In this document: piece after piece, positions 34,531 to 45,826 of the stretch
Position numbering within the stretch: the stretch's first letter is position 1
Layout: each line of letters begins with the position of its first letter
From: Anastrepha obliqua
Taxonomy: Eukaryota > Arthropoda > Insecta > Diptera > Tephritidae
Direction: 5' to 3'
DNA: 64,000 nt
NCBI RefSeq assembly: GCF_027943255.1
Contig: NC_072894.1
Coordinates: forward strand, 130,811,601 to 130,875,600
Made by a program: the position numbers and the translations under genes
The notes under the pieces: model-generated
What the model saw: the letters and a program-made list of their open reading frames with translations, nothing else
Database searches by the model: none
Told to the model about the DNA's origin: nothing

Positions 34531-37414
34531 TTGTGATTTATTTATTTATAGACGCACTTTAACTACGAAGAGCTGCAAGCAGTCTGGTGGGAAGCGAGGA
34601 TAATCAAGTTCTCATAATTGCTCGTCAGTGGCACTTCTAGCAATCACTTCTCTTTCAACGACGTTTTTATCGATATTTCGAGCTGTTAACTTTACCTAGG
34701 TGTCTAGTTAATGACTCTTCAATTCAAAGAACCCGCCAGATGAAATTTCTTAATACTTGAACTTGATTACGTGAGAGGTTTCTTTAGAACGTCCTCATCG
34801 CCAAATCTCCATACCGTGAACTGCAAAACTGACGATGGCAAAAGCTAGATGCTGGTTGATTGAAATGTGTAAGTGAGGCATTCCATTTGCATGTCCAGTC
34901 AAAGAATTTTGCCAGTCAAAAACGCTGACAAACCCTTTGTTGCAAGTCTTAGTAATGGTTGCTACCACAAGTACCTGCCTCGCCTTTGTGTTCAGTACGT
35001 ACGTTGGGAATTTCGCATGTCATGAACTTGCGACCATAAGAGATGATGTAGCTACACGTAATCGACATCATCATGTCTTCAAAGAATGCGTGGCATAAGA
35101 TCTCTTTTAAAGCATGCAGCCAAAGGACGCAGCTAAACTGACGATACCTGACAAAGAAACGGACTCTTAAGTCAAAGTGTGACAGGTATGTTGGGAGGGG
35201 GCGGACAGGCTCAACTGGGGTGATTTGCTTCAGATATGAGCAAAACTAGAGGAAGATTAAAGTACATGTAACTTTCGATGGATTGCTTGTGAAATAAATA
35301 TAACTGACTTAGAGCCTAGCGCTCAACCGCCTACCGACGATTCACTTAACGGCAGTACCGAGAGGTGATCGTTGCATTGAAAGCAGCAGGTTTGGTTCGG
35401 GTTAAAGTCCCAAATTGACGGAGTAAAGGCTTCGATGCCTCCTCCTCTTTAAGCAAAATTTCAATAAAAAATATCGCAGTTGAAGTGAACTCAGAAATGT
35501 TAAGCCAAACTCTCAAATTTTGCTCAGTGTATCAGTGAACTCCCTCCCTAAAAACACTGACATTACCAACTCCAATTTCCTCGAACTCGAGAGTAGATGT
35601 ATTGAAGTGCTGTTGCAAGTTAGCTGACCAAACTCCGCCCACAGCACTTCCTTTCGCAGCCTTTATGAGGTGTTTCGCAGGTAAAAGTACTTATTACACA
35701 AACAAATGTATGAACGCTTCGTACGTAGCTGAAATACATGCACATCTACTTTGGTAAAAATTGAGCCGCAGAGCCGAAGTGCCCTCAAGTAGCAATAACA
35801 ACTGCTGTTGCAGCAATCATCTGATATGTTTCAAGATGGAGTGTCCTGTTGCGAAATTTGTCAGCTTCCGGCAATTGGTTCTGCATTGCAGTCTGTGCAA
35901 GCTTTTTTTCTTTTAAAATTGTGTAATATCCCCATTTTCCATGTTTCTCGGTAGCGGCCATAATTTCGACATGTTCTTCCATCTCGCTGTCAAGTGCAAA
36001 TTTTCTGCTCATAGGTTGTTTTTTGCCTTTTCATTATTAGCATTTCATGTCGGTGGCACATTTGACCTAAAGCGCTACTTATCGTTTTGTTGTGTTTCTT
36101 TCCAAATGGTCCATCATTTTTGGCTTACATCAAAACTTCATTTGCAGCGTAGAAGTAATATGAAAACAACTATCCGCAGGAAGATACTAATACTACAATA
36201 TTTCACCTCCACAAGTGGCGCACACTGCCCTTCATACTGGCTATCATCGCATTTTGATTATTCTCTTTGGCACTTGTAGTTATTATATGTACGTCACGAA
36301 GCTCGCGTGTATCTTATAAATTGCGTATTTCCCCAAATCTTCACCTTTCGACTATTCATCAATGACGCTGCTGCTTGAAACTCTACTCTAATTTAGCCCC
36401 ATCTGCGGTGCTACATTTTGTATTCGGATTTTCGTTGCCTATTTTTAGGCGTACAAGGTTGATAAATGCATAGTTCTTGCAGATGTTGTTAAAGAGAGCT
36501 TTTAGTTGGGCTGTGAGCGTAAATCATGAAATTAAGCTGTAGGCGTTTTGTGTCTTTTATGCGAATTTGCTATTTGGGTATCATTTTTTCGAGAGTTCCT
36601 GCTGTTCGTGTTTTTGATGGGCTTCTGGCTAAATCGATATTTCGTGTAACTTGTCGTATTTACTAAGCCAACACTTTACTTAATTTTCTCTTTTATGTGG
36701 GTATGCGTAAATATGTAAGTATGTATGTAAATAGAGCAGAATATTTAATTTGGTTCAATCGAATGGTAACTATTGGGAAACGATACAACCTGAGAGGACC
36801 AAATGCCACTTAACAGCTGAAGCTAAAACGAAGTTGGTTTCAAGTGCTGAATAATCTTTGTAAATGTTTGCTGTGGCAGGTAGGGAACATAATTGGTATC
36901 TGTGGCAATCTGCGCTGTGCTGGCATATTGACTCAATAAGGTACTTAAGTCTGTATCTAATTAAAGCGAGGATAAGTGGAAGTAGCCCCTCGTGACTAAT
37001 TTGATTTTAGTTATGCCCAACTATAGTACAAATATTTTTAGATATGTAGGCAATTTTATATACTCTCAATTTCGTGACCTTTCCATCAAACATTTAATGC
37101 TGAACATATGTTTCAATTGTGTGGCTATCCTCTCCTATCATAATTTATTATCTAAAAAATCTCATTTATACGCATATTACAAAATAAATAATCAGGAAAA
37201 CACAGCGTCTGAGCATCTTAAATTTAAACAGTTAAACAGAAAATTTAAATTGTAATATCGGTAGTACTAGTTTTAATATGGTTTGTTTTATTTATAATTT
37301 ATTTTATTTATAATTTATTTTATTTACAATTTATTTCACATATAATTTATAAACAGTCTTGAATGAATGAATAAATTCAAAAAAATTCAGGTTCGCACTT
37401 GACCTCATAGTCTT
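34531..37414. other. unassigned DNA
   Basis: No gene is recognised. Around 37283-37345 there is a short AT-rich minisatellite of about 16-18-bp units (ATTTATTTTATTTATAATTT and variants, about three copies). Confidence 0.5.
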
Positions 37415-37920
37415 TTGTGCCCTTTACTCATCACAGTAACTCATCCAAACTCAGATTTCTTTGCTAAATTTAAGATACAGCTGGGTTGGGCTGAGCGTAT
37501 ACGGTCTTCGGCTGGCTGCATGCGGACGAGATGTCTCAACTCTCTCCGCGCTAAAGCGGTGCATTCAAGGAGAAAGTGTATTGAAGTACCCAGGTATTGG
37601 TCGCAGAAGCGATAATAGCCAGTGGACCATATCCTAATTCTGTGTAGATGACTACGCATTCTGAAATCGCCTGTGAGAATGTCCGTGCGTGAGTATTATG
37701 AGTCCTCTAATCTTCTTTTGATTATTCACTTCAGTAAGGACTTCGCTTGATGTAGCCCCATAATTTGGTGTCACCATATCTTACCTTTAGGTCTTCAGCT
37801 CTAAGTTTCCCTTTGATGGCATGCTGTCTCTTAGTAAGGAGGTAATCGGGTGCTATTAGTTACGCAGTCTCTCTAGCCAATGCATCCGCTACTTCAGCTA
37901 CGCCCCTAATAAACATAGTT
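37415..37920 (-). pseudogene. LOA-like LINE relic: RNase H end and zinc tail
   Basis: The minus strand reads EVADALARETA (end of RNase H, like EKADELAR at 53.1 kb). After decayed sequence comes LTGDFRMRSHLHRI, then YYRFCDQYLGTSIHFLLEC and TALARRELRHL. The FCDQ..ETS-like..HFLLEC stretch corresponds to the CHSCKQPGEKETIFHFLCEC tail in the long copy at 53.4 kb. Frames differ between the pieces. Confidence 0.72.
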
Positions 37921-37939
37921 TGACATTTTTTTACTTAAT

Positions 37940-38660
37940 TTTTAATATTATTGAAATAATTAGGCAACTCTCTTAATGGAAACAGATCTACAACTTTTCA
38001 AAAGTGGGAAGAAGTTTCGAAAATAAATGTAAAATAATTCCGATTTATGTTTTTTTGACTTTTTTAGAAAATCACTTGGCAATCCTGTTTATTAGAATCT
38101 ACTGATATTAGCAAAAAATTACTTCTAATTATTAATGGCGTGCCTTCAAATGCTGTTTGGGTTATTCTCATTTTTCTTAATTATTGAAGTAATTCGGCAA
38201 CTCTGTTCTTAAAAATATAAATAAATGAATTTAAAATCTGATAAAATCTTCCAAAATCACTTGAAAAATCTTGAAATTAAGGAATTTTGTAATTTTTTTA
38301 AGTTTGAATGGCAATCCTATTTATTTGAGTCCAACGATATTAGCATAAAATTAGTTCTAATTATTAAAACGGGCATTTTTCAAATGTTCACTGAGCAATT
38401 TTCAGTGTTTTTAAGTTATTGAAGCGATTGGGCTACTCTGTAATTGAAAATAGATCTATATAGATCTAAGAAATTGACAAAATTTTCGGAATGTAAGTAT
38501 ACGGGTAGATATGAGTTTACTACATTAAATTAAAATTTAATTAAAAATATTTTTTTTGTTTGAAAATAAATTACATGGCAATCCTATTTATTTAAATCTA
38601 ATACATTAGCAAATAATTCTTTTTTGGCTCTAATTTTACGTTAGGCTGTTCTTCAGAGCT
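37940..38660 (+). repeat. diverged ~230-240-bp tandem repeat, three units
   Basis: Units can be phased on the motif TTATTGAA-R-YRATT-x-GGC-x-ACTCT, found near 37945, 38175 and 38413. Each unit also contains GGCAATCCTRTTTATT followed by ATTAGCA-A-AAATT and TTCTAATTATT. The spacing between units is about 230 and 238 bp. The units are AT-rich and have diverged considerably, so this is an old array and not an active satellite. Confidence 0.7.
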
Positions 38661-39334
38661 TTATTGGTTTATGCTCATTGTTTTTGACGTGATAACGTCT
38701 TATAATTCGATTTAGCCGGCTGCACGCACGAAAAAATGTGTCGTTACCTTGCGCATTTGTCGTTACCTTGCTCATTGCCGTTAACTTGAATGAACTGCAA
38801 GCGAAAGCGCGGAACGAACAAAGCAAACGAAGGGCAACATTCGACATCTGGCTCTGTCCTATATATGTATGTATATGTATTTATATGCGCATTTGTATAT
38901 AAATTCACATACTTGCATTTGCATATGCCTTCTTCCTGTGTGCATGGTAATGAACCATTTCTCTGTTGAGAATAGGACAATGATAGAAAAGTAGGAAATG
39001 AAAGGGAGTGTTTCGAGTGTAAAGTGTCTTGAAAAAGGTAAATCGATGATGGTGCCTTTTAGTGTTGTTGACTTATTAACGTCTGATGCACAATCGAAAT
39101 TGAAGAATTTTTTCATGAATTTGATAAATGTTTCGTCATTTTTCACGTTTGTGTAAATGTAACTTGACCTATTCCATTGCAATTCCATTTACCTCCTCCT
39201 CTATATCCATACAAAATATCTATCAAACAAATAAAATTAAAATTTTGTTTTGAAAATTGCAACCATTCCATCAATATTTTCTTATGACGTTGTCACGTTA
39301 AACTATCGTCAGTAAACCGACTTTACAGACAACC

Positions 39335-39545
39335 CCCTTTTTTTTAATTATTGAAGCGCTATGGACACTCGGTTTAAAAAATATAAGAAAAATATTTCCG
39401 AAAATAAATAAATTTGAAGAGCTGATAAAATGTTCAAAATTACTTCCACAAGTTTAGGATTAGAAAGTGTTGTTTTTTTATAGTTGACTTGGCAATCTCA
39501 TCTATTCAAATGTCATGCATTTAACAAAACGTTATGCTTCCGCTC
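39335..39545 (+). repeat. separate copy of the ~240-bp repeat
   Basis: TTAATTATTGAAGCGCTATGGACACTCGG, split here as its first and second halves, then TTGAAGAGCTGATAAAATGT, and GACTTGGCAATCTCATCTATT match the phased motifs of the array at 37940-38660 in the same order. It lies about 0.7 kb beyond the array's end. Confidence 0.6.
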
Positions 39546-42500
39546 CCCTTGCAAATATTAGTTCAACTCTTTTATTAAAAGTGGAAATGCATAAATTTGA
39601 GTTATGAATAATATATAATTCGTTTTCTCTGGCCTTTTACGCTTTTCTTCAACTTTCCCCATCGCTTTCAAGCATAAGTAATATAGTTGCGTTTCATTTT
39701 GGCTTCGTGCACAAAATATCTGCACTTACTTCTGTGTACGTTTATATATCATATATATAAAATATAAATACATAGACACATAAATTTATGTATCTACTCC
39801 TTCTCTTATTGGCCTACCCTTTGCTTTTGCCCATCCCAACCATTTCCTCAATTCGCAATCAGCATCAACCAAAAAAACTTTCCCAAAACTTTTAGTTTCT
39901 TACCCAATTCATTCACTTAGCTTCAATTCTTTCCTCACTCCATCTCTCTTCTATTAAGTAGGTGTGTTCTGCTCGTATTCCACGTTCTTTGTGTTTTCTA
40001 ACATCACCTTAAACTTCATTACCAATTCATCTGTGTTTGTATGCACACCCCACACCGCTTGCTCCGGCGCTCTGTCATTTAACCAATCATTCCGGCATTC
40101 ATTCATTCGTGCGTTTGCTTGATGTGCTCGCTTTTTCCGCTCGTTTACTCACTCACTCGTTTGCCATCGCTTCACTTTGGGCACCTAAGCAATTTTGTTA
40201 ACATTTTCCGATTTTCCGTAAACGTAATCAAAAATCAATGTACGTTTCAATTCGTACACCCCCGCGCTCTTGCTCATCACAAACGCACACATCAACTCAC
40301 GTACAGTGCTTTTCAAACGTTTTACCGCAATTTAGTTCAATTGAGTCGAAGCTGAAGTTGATTTTCGAATTCACTGCCAACTTGCCGGGCAAACCGAAGC
40401 TGGTTTCCTTTCCTTTGCGCACTGCAGCCGTTGGTGATGGGACACTATTCAATTCAATTTATTTTCGCCATTTTACCACTTTTTTCACCTTTGCCTCATT
40501 TACAGCGCTGCACTAACAAGCAGACACACACACACATACACAGATACTCACGCTCGTGCGCAGCGCATTTGCGGAGAACAGCAGAATGAATCTTCCTCGA
40601 CTCCAGTTGTTTTTGACAAATGAATGAGTTTCACCTTCAACCCGTTGCCGAAATTGATTTTTAACAATCAACTGCGGTGGTGAGTTGAGGGAGGGCAAAA
40701 GGAACAGAATGAGCTATTTAAAAAATTTCGGTTTCATGAAATAATGAGCTCCTGAAAGTTGCTTGTGGCGAATATGTTGCAGGGATGCTTTTGTTTCCAT
40801 GAATGAAGGTCGTCGACCTTTGTTTGCTGAACTTTGACTTATTTTCCCCTTGGAAATTTACACGAATTAGCGAAGGAATACATTTTGAATTGTAATTGAT
40901 GATTCTGAGAAATGGCTTTGCGGGTGCTTAGATCGAAGGTGCACTGTGTGAGTAAGTGAGTCTAAATGAATTTGAATTAAAGCTAGGCCCTTTTTACTTA
41001 TCATGCTGGGAAAATAGGTGCGGCTGTTTAAAACTGTGTTACCGCATGAAAAGCGAGGTCGTTGCTTAAGCTCCAATATGGCAGCAATATTTTCTCCCAA
41101 ACTTTTTGCTAGCAAAAATTACGAAAGCAGGCGGGAATATTTAAGGTTAAATTTATGCTAAATGGTTATTTCCTTTGCGAAAGCAAGTTTTTCAATTTCA
41201 GTTAAATGGTTTGGTTTCTTGATAAAACCAAACTTTTTAACCTTCCATCGCATCCATCATATTTCCGAGCAGACATAAAATTACCAGAGTTCAGCACCCA
41301 TCAGTATGAGAGCTCCGCTATTGCTTTCTGACAGGGAGAAGTATTTGACAAAAAGTTAATAAAGAAACAGAACTAGAAGATATTAGTTGACTTTTAAGCC
41401 CGGGAGACGTTCGCAATTGAAACTATCATAAAGTAATTACGTTTTATAGAGTCCTCGACTAATGACAATCGCTGGAGTAGATGATGTTGGTTACATTCAT
41501 GGCGAAAAAGCTTGATGGTGGCCAATATCAGATGGTTAATCGGCTCTCAGCGAATTTGAAAGAATCAGCTTATTTGCTGACGTCACCGGGATAATGACAG
41601 CGGTATGCTTATGAAAAAAACTGGGATTGTGTTAGTGATATACGAAAAAAATCAATCAACACAGTGCCACTTTATTGTCGTCTGGTCGTGTGAACAACGA
41701 ATGATTGGACGAGTGTGTGAAAGCCTGATAATATATCATCCTTGGATTACACTGACTTCATTTGAATCTGTAGAACACTTCGGACCACTCTTACTCCTAC
41801 GCTTAGTACAAAAACAAATGAAGTACTCGCAGACATTGCCGCTGCACGCGCCCTGCTCAATCTGAGAAGAACGTGTTACAAGTTCAACGTAACTAACGGG
41901 AGCTTCAGTATATCCAGATTTGTGTGCTCATATAACCTATAACCTATACAGGTTACAGTGGAATCCCTGGAATGCAGAGCTAAGTAGACTTGTAGTCGTA
42001 TGGTTCAAAGCCGCATGTTAAGGTTGGTGGAAGCGTATTCTGCGAGGAGTCTCTCGTCAAGCTTAAGCAACAGACCAGCGAAATTTATTGTTGTCAAGGA
42101 AACAGTGTAACAACTTTTAGTAAGATAACCATCGAATCTCGCTGATAGTGCTTTTAACACCAGTCGCTCACAACTGAGTACTTTAATATCAGGCACATAC
42201 GAGCTGGCTAAACAGAAGATCTGCGAATTGGTAGCTACGTGCAGAGAGAGGATTGAGTTTTCTTGCGAGAACATTTACTTAAACACGATATCCAACTGAC
42301 CACGAGTGTATCGAAGGCGACCGAGGAAACTCCTTTGGTAACAGAACTTCAACTCTTAACTGGAAGGGTTTTTTTTTTGACGAGAAAGGAGCATAGAAAG
42401 CTTATACCCTCTCAGTGTGGGACTTTAGCCCAAACTAAACGTCCTACCGTCAATGTACCGATCCTCTCCCAGTCCTACAGTTAGATAAATCGTCGGGACT

Positions 42501-42593
42501 TGTTTGAGCACTAGGCTCTACGTCAGTGCGTATCCTAATCGGCGACTGTCAGTCTTTTTTGCGGCAATACTCTAAAGTTTGAGAGGAAATCAT
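39546..42593. other. unassigned DNA
   Basis: No host gene is recognised. A motif at 41537-41580 (GGCTCTCAGCGAATTTGAAA) is related to one at 16150-16195. Near 41950 a frame reads YTGYSGIPG, which is reminiscent of the RNase H motif GHSGIPGN. Nothing around it supports a call. A CA run lies at 40523-40540. Confidence 0.5.
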
Positions 42594-42597
42594 TTAA

Positions 42598-42629
42598 GGG
42601 GGGCCTCTTATCAGTGGCTTCAAAAAAAG
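42598..42629 (+). repeat. left inverted repeat of TTAA element
   Basis: GGGGGGCCTCTTATCAGTGG and the following CTTCAAAAAA pair with the reverse complement of 43286-43318 with few mismatches. Confidence 0.85.
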
Positions 42630-43285
42630 GTGTTTTCTCTGAATTTTTTTTCGAGACGAAAAAAGCGACACACAGGAATAATCTTTTGCATTTATTTGAA
42701 GGCATGATTGAAGAGTAATAAACAATTTTTTAACATAAATAAAAAAACAAAATTGCGGACATATGAGGGATCTCGCACAGCTTCTCGTTGCGCGTTAGTA
42801 AAACGATGTGTAAGATTGCCGACGTAGTTTTCACCTGAAACACAAAAGAAGAATATTGTCTTATTCAGAAGGCTTTCCCGCATATAATAGACTACTCTAA
42901 TATAAAAATATTAAAAAAATGAAGGCACAATTAATTTTTGAAAAAAAGTTTTTTTTTTCGCTATTTTTTTCATAAAAGGTGTTAAATAACACTAAAAATG
43001 AGTTTTTTTTTGTATTTTGTTAGTTAATTAGTTGCGCATTTTAATTATCTTTATATAGATTATCGGTTTGAAACGATAACCTTCGTCGTTTTTTTAAATC
43101 GTACACGCCATTTTCAAAAACATGGTTTTAAGAAAACGTCTTTCAAAGCTTCCCGAAGGTAGACGAGCTCGCCTGACAAGGGACGCTACACAGATCTGTA
43201 GCTCCGAAATCACTTTAAATTCCGCTATAAAATTTTGAGGGCATATTCTCCTATAATATATCTATCGATTGCAGTGAAAAAAAAT

Positions 43286-43318
43286 CGATTTTTTGAGGCC
43301 GACTGATAATAGGCCCCC
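43286..43318 (-). repeat. right inverted repeat of TTAA element
   Basis: The reverse complement reads GGGGGCCTATTATCAGTCGG, then CCTCAAAAAAT. Confidence 0.85.
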
Positions 43319-43322
43319 TTAA

Positions 43323-44889
43323 GCTGTGGGGATCTATATACGGGTTTATTTTACGAAAGGCGAGAGGTTTATCGCTGCGGCAGCTTTACTCAACTCTGCT
43401 TAGCTCGTTGAAATTGTCCAGTGTTGTTTGCGCGATTACGTAATGGCAGACCCTGAATAGAAGTGTATGCAGGTTGTTTTTGATTAATTATAATATAATA
43501 AAACTTTGTGAAGGTTTCTAAGAATGACAATCATCAACTCAAATCAATTTCTTGTTTCTTCCTTGTCCTTTTCAGTTGCAATTCCATTTAATATTTTTCG
43601 GATTTCATTCAATAAAAAAACGGTAATAAATTACCTGATTTCGTTATAAATTATTTCTATTACTTTGACACCAGGACAGGTGTCAGCAATGCTTTGAAAC
43701 CAAAAAAATGCTCAGCTGCCGACATTTAATTCACTTTAGTTATTGTTTTCGTTAGAACAGCAAATCAGCGCTTTGGCAATGCGTACTTTATTTTTCCTAA
43801 TTCATTCCGCGCATTTACGAGCAGCGCACGCTTTCGGTGCACAGGTGTTTGTTGCCATCGTTACCTCGCTGCTGTCTTCATCAGTCCCCCCTGAAAATAA
43901 ATGTTGACAATTGTTATTATGCCACTTACGAAATTTTCAAACTATAAATAAAAATTTTATACACTGAGACAGGTAGACGCCAAACGCATCTCATTCGCTC
44001 AAACTTAATAAATCATTTTCTGTCCTGATGGGATTAGCTTACGTTATTTTAATTCCTATCGCTGCCTAAGCTTAATTCCTCCTACGTGTATTTGTCTAAA
44101 CTTTGCTGCTTTCTTGTTTGCGTGTCTTTCGCGCAATGCCTCAAACAACCAATCAACCAACCAAACATTCAGCTATTCAACCATTGAGCCAAAGAATTAT
44201 TAGCGTGCGCTGAAATGCGATGCCCACTTCAGGGCGCAAAGGCGCCTAAACAGCAGCCAATCACGATTTTACACTTTTGAGAGGAAAGCATCGCGATTGT
44301 TGAGTAGTTGTTTGTAAGTATGTGTGCATCTTCATTAAGTCATTATGTGTGTGTGAGTGTGTATGTGTATGCTATCTTCTGAATTTATGAACTATCTTTA
44401 GCTGCTGGTAATTTTAAATAATACGCAACCTTCAACTTTTCCGCACCGCAATGAGCTGCATTTGCCTGAGCACTGTTTCTGGGGCTTATCAATTGTTGTT
44501 ATACATACATACATACATATGCACATATACTTGTATACCACGCCTTTTTGTTTGTTTGTATACTTCCAAGCAATTAGACTTCGCTCAATAATATTATCAG
44601 TAGAAAGTGGATGGTGCACAGGTGTTGAAGAGCTTGGTTTCTTTTTGCTATTTTGCTGGCTGAAGTTTAAATTATTTTTCATGGAAGAAGGGTGAAAGAA
44701 GGAATTGGAGAAAATACATTTTTGGCAATTAGCGATTGTTATTTTCAAATAAAATAAATTTGAATCCTAAGACTTGATTTGTAATTTTGAAAAGCTTTGA
44801 TTCAGAGACAAATATATGTAAATATATATGTGTAGTCTTTGACAAGAGGTAGAATTTTTCTAAGTCAGAACGATTTCGAAGACACTTGA
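43323..44889. other. unassigned DNA
   Basis: No gene is recognised. GT runs lie at 44346-44372 and a CATA run at 44499-44518. Confidence 0.55.
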
Positions 44890-45180
44890 CTGTTCAAGCG
44901 CGCTCTCTCCTTTGTCTGGTGCTTATTTGGGGTCGGCCCTCCTTGGCCTCATGCGTCAGGTTCCTCTGTCTTGCGTCGTCCCATCACCAAGGAGCTGCTC
45001 TATTATGTTCTATTGTATGGTATTTAGCCAGGTGTATTGTGCTCTTCCTCTGGTTCTTGTTGGTTTAGCTATGTTTCTGGCGAGTTTCCCCGATATGGTC
45101 TTCGTCTCTACGCATTACGTGTCCATACCATCTTAGCCTGCATCCTCTCATTTTATCCGAAATGGGGGCAATTTTCATTT
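44890..45180 (-). pseudogene. RTE-like LINE 3' fragment (LRWYGHV family)
   Basis: The minus strand reads DKMRGCRLRWYGHVMRRDED, then further decayed codons, and later AKEGRPQIS from GGAGGGCCGACCCCAAATAA. The same DNA motif GAGGGCCGACCCCAAGTAAG occurs at 54571-54590 next to the related fragment there. Both therefore derive from one family. Only the last part of the reverse-transcriptase gene and the start of the 3' region remain. Confidence 0.7.
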
Positions 45181-45489
45181 GTCACAAAATGAAAGAAATT
45201 AGAAAAGTATACATACATATATATGTGAAACTTAAAGTAGATTAGTGGTCATTAGAGGCCCAGGTACAAGAGTCGCTTGTCGGCCAGATTAGCTCTACAG
45301 TAAGCTGTAAAGAAAATAATTGCTTACCATAATTACGCGACTCACGGATGACATACGATACCCGGTACGAGTATTTATCACCTAACCGTGAATTGGAAAC
45401 ATAAGCGATGTTAGCGAACTAAGTATCTCCCAAGCATTGGGTTATGTAGCTATAGAGAATGTTGAAGTATCCTTATCCATAATTTCTCG
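45181..45489. other. unassigned DNA
   Basis: Nothing recognised, apart from a short CATA microsatellite near 45210-45225. Confidence 0.5.
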
Positions 45490-45826
45490 AATCTTCTTTT
45501 TATTTCCGCGATAACCGCTTACGATTACCGTCACGAGCTATATGAGCTTTACGGAGATATTGACATAGCCAAACGAATCACCCTCCAGGTGACTGGGTCA
45601 TGTCGTCGGTATGGAAAGAACTGCTCCGGCGAAGAAGGTGTTTGAAGCGATAATTGGCGGTCGTCGGGGAAGAGAGGACGTCTACGTGTTCGGTGGAAGG
45701 ACCAAAGTGAAGATGATCTGGCTCCTCTTGTCTTAAGAAAGTGGAAAAGGTGTGCAGAAAACAGAGACTCGTGGCGAGACATTCAAAGTCGGAAGGTTTG
45801 TATCCATTCGAGCGAGATTACTAGTT
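45490..45826. pseudogene. rearranged RTE-like LINE pieces in opposite orientations
   Basis: At 45490-45530, TTCTTTTTATTTCCGCGATA plus ACCGCTTA matches the minus-strand 3' end of the LINE at 9314 (TTCTTCTTATCTGGCGCGATAACCGCTTAT, in two parts). From about 45531 to 45780 the plus strand instead codes for HELYELYGDIDIAKR, WLGHVV, TAPAKKVFEA, GRGRLRVRWKDQ and ENRDSWRDIQSR in shifted frames. This is the C-terminal end of a related LINE in the other direction. From 45786 the sequence GTTTGTATCCATTCG again matches the minus-strand copy (9498-9512). It resumes at 47366 after the Jockey insertion. This is a scrambled, inverted arrangement. Confidence 0.65.
45811..45826. repeat. target-site duplication of Jockey insertion, copy at 3' end
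   Basis: AGCGAGATTACTAGTT is repeated exactly at 47350-47365. The last two T could belong to the TTG tail, so the duplication is 14-16 bp. Confidence 0.9.

Larger units (their letters stand above)
42598..43318. mobile_element. 721-bp TTAA-flanked inverted-repeat element (MITE-like)
   Basis: The ends are imperfect inverted repeats of about 30 bp. The left reads GGGGGGCCTCTTATCAGTGG and then CTTCAAAAAA. The right, on the minus strand, reads GGGGGCCTATTATCAGTCGG and then CCTCAAAAAAT. Each end is bordered by TTAA (42594-42597 and 43319-43322). The interior has no long reading frame and is AT-rich with poly-A/T runs, so it is a non-autonomous DNA element. TTAA duplication is the signature of piggyBac-type (and Sola3) elements. 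Alternatively TTAA belongs to the repeat itself, so family placement is an inference. Confidence 0.8.

Noticed and set aside
35300..35420. Possible tRNA-like segment containing GGTTCGGGTTAAAGTCCC
   Set aside because: The motif spacing does not fit a tRNA and no family members were found.
41930..42010. RNase H-like motif YTGYSGIPG
   Set aside because: A single short motif with no readable flanking domain; could be chance.
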